Source: Candidatus Heimdallarchaeota archaeon (GTDB lineage Archaea; Asgardarchaeota; Heimdallarchaeia; Heimdallarchaeales; Heimdallarchaeaceae). From it: a DNA stretch of 33,705 nucleotides. The notes under the pieces are model-generated. The model made no database searches and was not told the DNA's origin. It was given only the letters and a program-made list of their open reading frames with translations. Location: assembly GCA_023132955.1 (NCBI GenBank), contig JAGLXK010000460.1, positions 1 through 33,705 on the forward strand, written 5' to 3'. A program made the position numbers and the translations under genes. Positions 15,997 through 24,357 of this stretch are shown here, one piece after another (the first letter of the stretch is position 1; the number at the start of each line of letters is the position of its first letter).

Positions 15997-17631
15997 ATGG
16001 CTATAGAAACGCAAAGTCCTTTCAGTGTTGTGCGCTCTCTCGTGAAGAAATTTCTAGGTGAAATGAGAGTTATTCGTACAACTTCAGAAGAACAAGTAAA
16101 AGCTAGAGCTGAAGAAATTAAAAGTAGTTCTTTAGCACCTGGAAAAGCACAATATTCTGTATCCGAAGTTGATAAAATCATTCGAAATTTCAAAGATAGT
16201 TATGTGGGTCTTTTACGAGATATCCATCTAATGGTTGTTACAGAAAGCACTAGTAAGATTCGTCAAGGTATAGAACAGGGATTTGTTGATGCGAAAATGA
16301 TTACTCAAGAAATGCTTGGTGAGCTTGAGAAATTAAGGGTTGAAGCTGCAAAAATTCCTGGGTATGAAACGAAAATTCAAGATGATGCTTTGAAAATTGA
16401 TGAATTAAATGATCAAATTGGAAATCTTAAAGCTGAGACAATCTCTATACAAAATGAATTGACAGATATTCAGTCTGTTCTCAAAAGCAAAGACCAAGCT
16501 ATTGGAGAACTATCTGAAAAAGCAACTACAATGGGTGTGGATCAAACTATAATTGAAGCTAGAGACCAAGTGATAATGGACAAAGACAGAACCATTCATC
16601 AGTTATCTCTGGAAAAGAATAACCTCCAATCTGAATTTAATAGATTAAAAATCGAAAGAGATGCTATGTCTACACATGTTGAAGAAATGGAAGCACGTTT
16701 AAGATCTGTGTCTTCTGAAGCTTTATCCAAAGAGGATCAATTATTCGATGAACTACAAAAACAACTTGATAGCACAAGACAGACAGTTTTCAATCTTAGA
16801 AATAAAATTGCTGAACATGAAGATACTGTAAGAAACCAAAAAATCGATATTCAACAGAAATCCTCTCAAATTGATTCATTAAAGAAACAGATGGAAGATA
16901 TTCAAGATCAAGCCGCTGATCAAGCTGAAGATTCAACACAGCTAGAGGAACTTAGAAAACAAATTCATCAAAGAGATGAGGATATGGAAAGACTTGCTGA
17001 AACTATGGTTGAACTCCAACAAGATATAAGTTCAAAGGAACAAGAACTACATGGTTTACAGACAACAACAGATGAAATGATGTTACAATTTGCTGAGAAG
17101 GAAGCTGAAATTCAAGAAATTAGAGACATTGCTGAAAAAGCTACAGAAGAAAGAGAAAAGGTTGAAGAACAAATTTTAGAAAAACAAGATACTCTCGAGG
17201 ATTTGAAAGCAAGGCTTGAAGAATCAACTAAAGAATTAGCAGACACAAAGAACACTTTACTCACTATGGAAAAGCAAGGAACAATTTCTTCTGAAGAGAA
17301 GTATCAGTATGAACTCAATATACAAAAATTAAGAAAGAAAATTGACAATCTAAACAAAACTCTAAAGTCAGTTGAAGCTTTCCTAAATACAGATCCTAAA
17401 TATAGAGTTCTATATTTGCTCAATGATTTCCAGAGACCTTTAGCTAAAGAAGAACTCTCTAAAATGCTTAATGTACCTGAGGAAGTTGCATCCAAGTATA
17501 TCTTTGAATTGGATTACTTTGGTTACATCAAACAGAATATCGATGCTGGAAAAACATTTATAGAATCAACCGCACTTTTAACACCTCCTCTTTCGTATGA
17601 TGAAGAAGAAGAGGAAAAAGAATCCGAGTAA
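15997..17631 (+). CDS. Long coiled-coil protein with C-terminal winged helix
   Basis: I do not recognise a family. The 544 residues divide into a helical head (about 1-110) and a nearly continuous coiled coil (about 115-455) rich in E, K, Q and L heptads. A winged-helix-like domain follows (about 462-525, YRVLYLLNDFQRPLAKEEL, MLNVPEEVASKYIFELDYFGYI), then a very acidic tail. It has no signal peptide or membrane segment. The general plan, coil plus DNA-binding-like domain, is that of the protein at 6044-7012. Possible roles are chromosome organisation, a scaffold for the upstream GTPase, or transcription control. SMC is excluded because there are no Walker motifs. Confidence 0.75.
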   Translation: MAIETQSPFSVVRSLVKKFLGEMRVIRTTSEEQVKARAEEIKSSSLAPGKAQYSVSEVDKIIRNFKDSYVGLLRDIHLMVVTESTSKIRQGIEQGFVDAKMITQEMLGELEKLRVEAAKIPGYETKIQDDALKIDELNDQIGNLKAETISIQNELTDIQSVLKSKDQAIGELSEKATTMGVDQTIIEARDQVIMDKDRTIHQLSLEKNNLQSEFNRLKIERDAMSTHVEEMEARLRSVSSEALSKEDQLFDELQKQLDSTRQTVFNLRNKIAEHEDTVRNQKIDIQQKSSQIDSLKKQMEDIQDQAADQAEDSTQLEELRKQIHQRDEDMERLAETMVELQQDISSKEQELHGLQTTTDEMMLQFAEKEAEIQEIRDIAEKATEEREKVEEQILEKQDTLEDLKARLEESTKELADTKNTLLTMEKQGTISSEEKYQYELNIQKLRKKIDNLNKTLKSVEAFLNTDPKYRVLYLLNDFQRPLAKEELSKMLNVPEEVASKYIFELDYFGYIKQNIDAGKTFIESTALLTPPLSYDEEEEEKESE

Positions 17632-17641
17632 AATCTCCTTC

Positions 17642-17658
17642 CTTTTTCTTATTTTTTT
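17642..17658 (+). terminator. T-rich terminator after the coiled-coil gene
   Basis: The runs TTTTTCTTATTTTTTT begin about ten bases after the stop codon. Oligo-T tracts end archaeal transcription. The gap is shared with the convergent AAA-like gene. Confidence 0.5.
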
Positions 17659-17707
17659 AATTGTGATACAGGTTAGTCAAATCTTGCTTATACTTTAGAT
17701 TAACCAG

Positions 17708-18931
17708 TTAAACCAAATTAGAAATACTTTCGAGCCTTACATGAGTTTCTTTTTGTTCAAAACTTTTCATTAAGTATGTATCAGATATGGTTTTAAGTTC
17801 CTCTCTCAATCTGTAGAAAGCTTTTCTGTTCACTGTCTTTTTTATAACATATCGTCTTTCTTGAAGTTGCTTTAAATGGTGGGAGGCTGAAGTTTTTTGT
17901 ATCCCTAAATTATTAACAATGTCATCATATGTTATACCAAAATCATAAGCAGTAGACTTCATCGTAATTAGAGCAAGAATAAATGTTTGAGTATTATCAT
18001 TAAGTGTCACAAGATCAAAGAATTCCTTGTTCACGTCAATGGCTAGAAATGATGTAACATCATTAATTAGGGACAAAGAAGAGATATCTAGACCATTGTA
18101 GAAACATTCTTCGCAAACTTTGGTGCAAATCTTTATGGCATTTAACAGACTTCCACTAGCTTTTTTTGAAATTGCTTGAAGTATTTCTTTGGTGAAAGGA
18201 TTTAGAATTTGCTTATTTTTGCTTAATTTCAAACTTAAAATCTCAAATATTTCATCTTCATTTAAGGAATTAATTTGTTGACTTGGTACCATACTATTGA
18301 TTAAATCATAATCAGAAAACGCAAGCTGATTCTTTAACCGTGTCCATCCACCTTGAGAGAAAACAAATACTATGGGTGTATTCTGAAAATCTCTATCTAA
18401 TGCGTATCTGAAGTCTTCAAAGAAATCAATTAAGAAATCAGCATGATCTATAATTAGTAGTGAAATGGTATCTCCTCCTGTATTCTGACTTCCTATGAAA
18501 TTTCTAAAATTCTGAATTGTTTTAGCGATAGAATATTGGTTGTCTTCAAATTCAACTAATTCTTTAGCATCTGAGAAAACAGTGTTTGTTAATTCTTTGT
18601 GAACTTTTATCAAGTATTGATGAACTAAAGAAATTAATGTACTAACACCTGATTGACTTGGACCATACAAAACACCATCCATTATCGCGGTATCAGAATC
18701 TTTCTTCTTTTCCTTACAAGTGTCAAGAAAGCTATTGTGAACCTTGTTGATGTATTTAATAACCACTCTAAAACGAGATTCAATACATTCTTCATTCTGC
18801 AAATCTTCTATAGATGTTTCAAGAAACGGGTTGGCATCAAAGCCAAAAGAGACAAAAGGATCTTGAGGAGTATAAGAACTGCCTTTACTCTCTTCTATTG
18901 CCTCCAAAGCTAGCTTCTCGAACTTATCCAT
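17708..18931 (-). CDS. AAA/Cdc6-like protein with degenerate Walker A and winged helix
   Basis: The 407-residue protein has a P-loop ATPase domain (about residues 25-300) and a C-terminal ArsR-like winged helix (about 325-385, IVNNLGIQKTSASHHLKQL). The phosphate loop reads GPSQSGVST at 90-98, with V96 where Lys is essential. Walker B is LLIIDHAD with His163 where the catalytic Glu normally lies. Nucleotide hydrolysis is therefore doubtful. The N-terminal DANPF and the long second half resemble Orc1/Cdc6 or STAND ATPases. ATG 18931 is used; a GTG at 18940 adds three residues. Divergent from the FtsX-like gene, with TTCGAA palindromes between them, it may regulate itself and that gene. Confidence 0.78.
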   Translation of the reverse strand: MDKFEKLALEAIEESKGSSYTPQDPFVSFGFDANPFLETSIEDLQNEECIESRFRVVIKYINKVHNSFLDTCKEKKKDSDTAIMDGVLYGPSQSGVSTLISLVHQYLIKVHKELTNTVFSDAKELVEFEDNQYSIAKTIQNFRNFIGSQNTGGDTISLLIIDHADFLIDFFEDFRYALDRDFQNTPIVFVFSQGGWTRLKNQLAFSDYDLINSMVPSQQINSLNEDEIFEILSLKLSKNKQILNPFTKEILQAISKKASGSLLNAIKICTKVCEECFYNGLDISSLSLINDVTSFLAIDVNKEFFDLVTLNDNTQTFILALITMKSTAYDFGITYDDIVNNLGIQKTSASHHLKQLQERRYVIKKTVNRKAFYRLREELKTISDTYLMKSFEQKETHVRLESISNLV

Positions 18932-18968
18932 GATGACCACAAAATATTATCTAGACAACATCTGAATT

Positions 18969-19011
18969 GTTCGAATATTTGAACCTTTCGTATCATTCGA
19001 ATTATTCGAAT
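18969..19011. promoter_or_regulatory. Cluster of TTCGAA palindromes (operator candidate)
   Basis: GTTCGAATATTTGAAC (18969-18984) is a 16-bp palindrome with one mismatch. ATTCGAAT, itself a perfect palindrome, occurs twice at 18995-19002 and 19004-19011 with one base between. The centres of the first two sites are 22 bp apart, two helical turns. They lie in the divergent gap between the AAA-like winged-helix gene and the FtsX-like gene, so a dimeric regulator could control both. Confidence 0.55.
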
Positions 19012-19062
19012 TTTCCAATACTTTCCGACAATAATAACCGCTTATGAAATTTCTAGCAAGAT

Positions 19063-22000
19063 GTGAGCAAGAAATATAAGTGCGTAACTGGAGAAAGAAA
19101 AAGGCTTATAGGTGTATATAATTGTCTGGAGCTAATGAAGCAAGCGAATGACATACCTAGAAAATCACGACGTTACATTTTACAAAACTTCTTCATTTTA
19201 ACTAAGACATATTTCCGAAACTTATCCGAGGCAAAATTAAGTGGGAAACCTGATTTTCAGATCGTCATGGATATTATACTATGGGTGCTTTTGCCCGCTT
19301 TAGTTATAGTTCTCCCTATAATAGATGTTTTTCTTCTCTTGTTCTCTCCTGGTCTTCATCTCTTCAAACCACTCTTTAAAGCTGGTTGGAAATATGCACT
19401 TATTTCAGCAATAGGTGTAACTCTTGCAGTATCTGTGATAACACAATACGTATTCTTCATTTATTCTTATCAATTCCAGGCTTTTGATCTTTATTTGGCT
19501 GATGAACCTCGAAGGTTCATCCAAGTTGAATTAGCAGGTATACCAATTGAAGCATCATATCATCAATACAATAGCATTGACAATGTTGCTAAATATGCTA
19601 TGGATTTCATTGATATGACTCATCGTGTTCCACAAAGAGATTTGTTTTTTAAATTGGCATCGTTCACGCAATCACTTGACCCTACAACTAATCTCACGAG
19701 TTTCCCGAATATGCAATTGTATGGATCCGATCTCAAATTGAGGCATTTCATTGAGAGTAATATTGCATACGGTCATGCACCTGAGAGTGATAATGAAGCT
19801 TTGGCTCTAATGACTAGAGATTTTTATAACCATACAACTTTCAGAAATGGTTCAATAATTCCACTCTTTATTCAAATTGCTTTAGACAGAAGTGCTTCTC
19901 TTACAGTTCCTGGAGCTCAAACAACTGTCAATATTACGGGGATTGTCTTTTTGGACGACCTTCCTGTTTATGATGTGATAGAATCTACAATTGGTATACC
20001 CATTAAATATGTGCTGGAATTAGAAGATAATTTAGCTTTGTTTACCCGATGGATACCTGCTGCAAATATAAACAATGATATTGCGCTAACATATAGTCAA
20101 GGAACTGTCTATGAAAATTTATTCTATGACGTATCATTAATTGATGCTTTTCAGATTGATAAAGAGATAACTATTCTCAAAACAATAGGAATCCAACTAA
20201 AAGAATGGTATCAAACTTTAGGTGGTATTAATAATGCTCGAATTAGTTCTTATCTCGTCGATTTAATGGAAAGTTTTAAAGATGAATATGAATTATATCA
20301 AACTTTCATGTTTTCTTTTCTTGCTCCTATTATGGCTTTAACTATTATATTGACAGTGTATGCTGCCAATCTGGTAAGAAAGAAAAGAGATAGACAATTA
20401 ACAATCTTAACTGAAAGAGGGAGTAACAGAGGAGAAATTGGTTCTTATCTAGCCTTAGAATCGCTAATTGTAGGAGGGGTTTCTTTGTTCGTGGGTATTT
20501 TTCTAGGAACACCTATTGCATCCTTATTAACTAGAAGCTCAGGTTTCTTGAAATTTTCAAACACTACTTCTCCTTTGAGAATAGAGCTTTCTTCAGTAAT
20601 TGTAGCAGTTTTAGGCAGTGTTGGAGCAATATTATTTATTCAACTTTTCAATACGATGACACTACTGAGAAAGAGAAGTATTGATGATTATGGTAAAGTA
20701 GAGAAGTCACTACCTCGCTTCTATAAGTACTTTGTAGATATTGTTCTATTACTCTTAGCAGGTACAGTATGGATAGTTTATCAATTACCCATATTAACCT
20801 CCCATAAGGAATCTACTGCACGATATATAGGAATTCCTGCAACAATTTTAATGATTTTTGGTTTAATACTCTTATTCCAAAGATTTTTACCATTATTTTC
20901 TCGCTTATTAATTAAATTAACTACTAAATTGAAAATGGACATTTCTTCTCTCAGTGTAAGAGAGATAAGTAGATATCAGAAAAGTTTTGCTAGGTCTTCA
21001 ATAATTCTCAGCTTATCATTTTCTCTCGTTGTCGCATCAATTGTTGTACCTTTCACTTATCAAAATTACAACCTGAATAGTGCATATTATGATGTTGGGT
21101 CAGATATTATGATACGAGATTTTCCTGTAGATGATTATATACTAAAAGCAACAATAGATAATCTTACTTCTGTTGAATCTACTTCAATTGTTCGTTTGAT
21201 TAATTTAGATAATGTTCAAGGCGATCTTGCCTTAACATATTCGGTCTTAGTTGTTGACCCAATTAGTTATAATAAAACGGCATATTTCAGAGATGATTTT
21301 AGTAAATTTGAGTTTAATGAACTTATGAATGAGCTTAATACTTCTAATGATCTAGCTCCAAAATCTGTACTTGCTCAAGAGGACGAAATAGCTGCTTACA
21401 ATATCAAAACATGGGAGGATAAACCTATAACATATAGAGCTTATAATGAAAGCATGCGTCCTATACTCGGTACTCCATATTGGGATGAGAATATAACTCT
21501 TAAAATAATGGACACTTTCAAGTACTGGCCAGTTCTTGTTAAAGACATATTAACTACTAATGTCCGATCACAGGTTTTTCACTTTGTAGCACCAATTAAT
21601 TTCTTGAACTACATTCAAATAGCTCCTTTCGATGTGATAAGTTATCTTTTTGTTAAAGTCGCTGATGGAGCAGTCATATCTGAGGTTGCTGATGAGATCT
21701 CTTCCTTTAGTACTGGATTCATATTTGATGTTGAAAGAGAAGTATTCGTAAGTCCCGATAGCCCCAGATCATCAATTCTTTACTCAGCTATTAACTCAAC
21801 GCTCCTAATGTCATTCACTATTAATGCAATAATTCTTGCGTTGTTCGCTTCCATTCAATTAATCGATAAATCAAAAGAAATTGCTACAATGAAAGCCATA
21901 GGTATTTCTTCTAGACAATTGATGAAGTATTATATCTCAGTGTATGTCTCTTTACTCGCTTTCACAACAATTGTAGGTCTAATTGTTGGGTATATCTCTT

Positions 22001-22185
22001 CAACGATGCTTATGGCAATATTAGCAATTAATAGAACAATTCCACCGTATTCAATGGCATTTCCAGTTGGGCAAATAGCATTAGTATTATCAATCCTGTT
22101 TGTAACTGCTTTGGTTGGAGCAGCAATACCTACTATAAGTTCTTCAAAACAAGAAATTGGAACTGAATTAAGACAATCTGCTTAG
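19063..22185 (+). CDS. FtsX/MacB-like ABC transporter permease
   Basis: The 1040-residue protein has two FtsX-type membrane domains. The first spans about residues 425-530 (followed by two more helices near 565 and 595), the second about 930-1035, starting at SFTINAIILALFASIQ and containing KEIATMKAIGIS. Large outside domains lie between helices, and two extra N-terminal hydrophobic segments are near residues 70-100 and 110-135. Such permeases transmit ATPase movement across the membrane for lipoprotein, lipid or peptide export, or for activating surface enzymes. The start is uncertain: GTG 19063 opens the frame, and ATG 19135 (GGAG three bases upstream) would remove 24 residues. It is coupled to the ATPase gene eight bases downstream. 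Confidence 0.88.
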   Translation: MSKKYKCVTGERKRLIGVYNCLELMKQANDIPRKSRRYILQNFFILTKTYFRNLSEAKLSGKPDFQIVMDIILWVLLPALVIVLPIIDVFLLLFSPGLHLFKPLFKAGWKYALISAIGVTLAVSVITQYVFFIYSYQFQAFDLYLADEPRRFIQVELAGIPIEASYHQYNSIDNVAKYAMDFIDMTHRVPQRDLFFKLASFTQSLDPTTNLTSFPNMQLYGSDLKLRHFIESNIAYGHAPESDNEALALMTRDFYNHTTFRNGSIIPLFIQIALDRSASLTVPGAQTTVNITGIVFLDDLPVYDVIESTIGIPIKYVLELEDNLALFTRWIPAANINNDIALTYSQGTVYENLFYDVSLIDAFQIDKEITILKTIGIQLKEWYQTLGGINNARISSYLVDLMESFKDEYELYQTFMFSFLAPIMALTIILTVYAANLVRKKRDRQLTILTERGSNRGEIGSYLALESLIVGGVSLFVGIFLGTPIASLLTRSSGFLKFSNTTSPLRIELSSVIVAVLGSVGAILFIQLFNTMTLLRKRSIDDYGKVEKSLPRFYKYFVDIVLLLLAGTVWIVYQLPILTSHKESTARYIGIPATILMIFGLILLFQRFLPLFSRLLIKLTTKLKMDISSLSVREISRYQKSFARSSIILSLSFSLVVASIVVPFTYQNYNLNSAYYDVGSDIMIRDFPVDDYILKATIDNLTSVESTSIVRLINLDNVQGDLALTYSVLVVDPISYNKTAYFRDDFSKFEFNELMNELNTSNDLAPKSVLAQEDEIAAYNIKTWEDKPITYRAYNESMRPILGTPYWDENITLKIMDTFKYWPVLVKDILTTNVRSQVFHFVAPINFLNYIQIAPFDVISYLFVKVADGAVISEVADEISSFSTGFIFDVEREVFVSPDSPRSSILYSAINSTLLMSFTINAIILALFASIQLIDKSKEIATMKAIGISSRQLMKYYISVYVSLLAFTTIVGLIVGYISSTMLMAILAINRTIPPYSMAFPVGQIALVLSILFVTALVGAAIPTISSSKQEIGTELRQSA

Positions 22186-22193
22186 GTGATAAA

Positions 22194-23069
22194 ATGGCAT
22201 TTATTGAAGTACGAGACTTGATAAAAATCTACCACACTAAAGAATTCAATATAAGAGTTCCTGCTTTAAGGGGGATAGAACTTGAAATAAATCAAGGAGA
22301 ATTCATATCAATAATAGGTCCTTCAGGTTCGGGAAAAACCACCCTTCTGCTTGTTCTAGCAGGGATGACTGAACCCTCTGCTGGTCGAATTAGTGTAGGG
22401 GGTGTTCGTTTGGACCAACTAACTGAGGATTCAAGAAGCCTTTATCGACGATTTAAAGTAGGAACTTTATGGCAAATCCCTAATAGAAACTTAATTTGGG
22501 AGATCAATATTTTGGAAAACGTGGAAATTCCTATGCGATTACTTGGTATTCCGCGAGAACAGCGAATAAAAGATGCAAAAGAACTACTAGGTGAAGTTGG
22601 TTTGGCGAAAAGGCTAAAACATAAACCTAGTCAGTTATCTGGTGGAGAAGTACAAAGAGCAGGTTTGGCTTGTGCTCTCGCCCATAATCCAATACTTTTG
22701 CTTGCAGATGAACCAACAGGAGAACTTGATTCTAAAACTGCAGGAGAGCTTTTAAAATACTTTAAACATCTAAATGAAACCCATGGAATTACCGCGATTA
22801 TGGTTACTCATGATTTCGATGTTGCTAAATCAACAGATAAATTGATTCAAATTGTAGATGGTAGAATCTCTGGTTATTCACCTACTGAAAAACTGAAAAC
22901 AATCCGTGATATGCATCATGTATATCTTGACCGTTATGGCGGGATTCAGCTACCAAGACATGTAATTGATAAATTAAAAGTTCAACAAGAGATTTTTATT
23001 GATGAAGAAGATGGTAAAGTCGTTTTACATCAAAACAATTCTAATGATGTGAAAAAAGCAAAGAAATAA
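22194..23069 (+). CDS. ABC transporter ATPase, LolD/MacB type
   Basis: All ATPase motifs are intact in 291 residues: Walker A GPSGSGKTT (about 43-51), Q-loop WQIPNRN, signature LSGGEVQR, Walker B LLLADEPTGELD, and the switch His in MVTHDFD. The order and spacing are those of the LolD/MacB/FtsE group, which pairs with FtsX-type permeases. A C-terminal extension of about 60 residues past the core is longer than usual. AGGTGAT overlaps the permease stop codon and serves this ATG, so permease and ATPase are coupled. Confidence 0.95.
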   Translation: MAFIEVRDLIKIYHTKEFNIRVPALRGIELEINQGEFISIIGPSGSGKTTLLLVLAGMTEPSAGRISVGGVRLDQLTEDSRSLYRRFKVGTLWQIPNRNLIWEINILENVEIPMRLLGIPREQRIKDAKELLGEVGLAKRLKHKPSQLSGGEVQRAGLACALAHNPILLLADEPTGELDSKTAGELLKYFKHLNETHGITAIMVTHDFDVAKSTDKLIQIVDGRISGYSPTEKLKTIRDMHHVYLDRYGGIQLPRHVIDKLKVQQEIFIDEEDGKVVLHQNNSNDVKKAKK

Positions 23070-23165
23070 AAAAGAGAGCACAGTTATATTTTGTGGTAAG
23101 TAATATTCAAATTTCAATTACTGAAAATAAACTATATCAAACAAAGCAGATGAATCCAAATTAGT

Positions 23166-23231
23166 GATAAGAATGACTAAAAAAAAGCCACCCTCAAGGA
23201 TAAGAATGACTGAAAGAAAGCCACCCCCAAG
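23166..23231 (+). repeat. Tandem duplication of 33 bp at the start of a small gene
   Basis: Unit 23166-23198 and unit 23199-23231 differ at three positions. Each contains AAGAATGAC and a CCACCC run. The duplication is in frame and repeats the segment IRMTxxKPPxS, including an ATG, in the small membrane protein. Confidence 0.8.
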
Positions 23232-23463
23232 TAAACTAAAACCAGACAGACTATTTGATCTAGTTGTTATAAAAATGATGACTGCTCTTGCAATGAGTGT
23301 AGCATTATTATTTGGCGGGGGAACTGTCTTTATTTATGCTGTTGCAGGAAACATTGCTGTTGGTTCATATGACAGTTCAGTTGGGACAATATTCGGAGTT
23401 CACATAGCTTTACTGATGTTCTATTATTCTTTTGCACTGTTTAAGTATATTGTAAGTGATTAA
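23173..23463 (+). CDS. Small membrane protein, two helices
   Basis: The 96-residue protein (ATG 23173) has a lysine/proline-rich N-terminus formed by an 11-residue repeat, then two hydrophobic segments (about residues 35-57 and 70-92). It has no recognised domain. The repeat copies the start codon, so translation could also begin at the second ATG (23206) or at GTG 23164. Its stop overlaps the ribosome site of the next membrane gene, showing coupling. Lying after the ABC genes on the same strand, it may be an accessory subunit, but nothing in the sequence proves that. Confidence 0.65.
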   Translation: MTKKKPPSRIRMTERKPPPSKLKPDRLFDLVVIKMMTALAMSVALLFGGGTVFIYAVAGNIAVGSYDSSVGTIFGVHIALLMFYYSFALFKYIVSD

Positions 23464-23464
23464 A

Positions 23465-24286
23465 ATGCGGTTTCCATTTAGAAAAGATAAAACAGAAAAG
23501 GTAGAAATAGATTTCTTGAGTCTTACTCTGAAAGAAAAAATAAAACTAATCGCTCTTTTTTGTTTGAAATGGGGAGGTATAATTGTAGTAATGGAAATCC
23601 TTATCTGGGTACTTCTAGAAGTAACTGTTGGTGGTTTCTTTTTCGAAACCTCCGTGTTCGTTGCTATGGGCGGATACTTCTATTCAGGTGATCTTATAGC
23701 ATTTAATGGTGGTGCAATCTTCGAAACAACCCTTCTTTATCTCCCAGCTGCATCGCTGATACTTGGGGGGTGTATGGGGGGTTTGAGTAGATATAATGTA
23801 CCTCCAAAAATGAGAATAATAGAACCAGATGATCAGGCTGTTACACCAGCTGAGTTTCAAATCAGAATTAGATATGATGAGATCAGAATAGATCCTGAAA
23901 CTATTTCTGTATATGTTAACAACAAAGCTATTCCAAGTAAAATTAACAAGGAAGAAAAAATAATTCATATTCCTAAAGTCTTCAAAACTCCTCCAAAAAA
24001 AGCTGTATCTTTATTCATCAGTGCTATAGCTTATGATGCAAAAGAAAAAGAGATTAAAGACAAAATCCGAGTGATTTGTGATCCTGAATCAGATAGAGAG
24101 GATTATCTTGATTATTGGGAATTCAAGAGAGGCGATGAGACCTTCTGGGGAAAAGAGATGATAGCTGCAAACAAACATGCCAAAAGAAATTTAACAGCAG
24201 TAAAATTGGTAATTTTAGCTGTTGTATTAATTGGAGCTAATTATCTGTTAAGCATTATAGTTAGAGCAATTTCAACGAAATTATAG
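23465..24286 (+). CDS. Membrane protein with an Ig-like/beta domain
   Basis: The 273-residue protein has hydrophobic segments at about residues 25-50, 52-72 and 80-100. A soluble beta-rich domain (about 115-210) starting VPPKMRIIEPDD follows, then a C-terminal membrane helix (about 245-268). The soluble part resembles bacterial Ig-like domains in pattern only. ATG 23465 is chosen because AAGTGAT overlaps the previous stop; the frame opens at GTG 23456 inside the previous gene. Function is unknown. It may be a companion of the ABC permease or of the metalloprotease that follows 71 bases later. Confidence 0.65.
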   Translation: MRFPFRKDKTEKVEIDFLSLTLKEKIKLIALFCLKWGGIIVVMEILIWVLLEVTVGGFFFETSVFVAMGGYFYSGDLIAFNGGAIFETTLLYLPAASLILGGCMGGLSRYNVPPKMRIIEPDDQAVTPAEFQIRIRYDEIRIDPETISVYVNNKAIPSKINKEEKIIHIPKVFKTPPKKAVSLFISAIAYDAKEKEIKDKIRVICDPESDREDYLDYWEFKRGDETFWGKEMIAANKHAKRNLTAVKLVILAVVLIGANYLLSIIVRAISTKL

Positions 24287-24357
24287 ATAGAATTATTGCT
24301 TGATTGTGAACATTTTTAATGATATTTGTCACTTATAATCTAAAGAGGTCACTTTTC

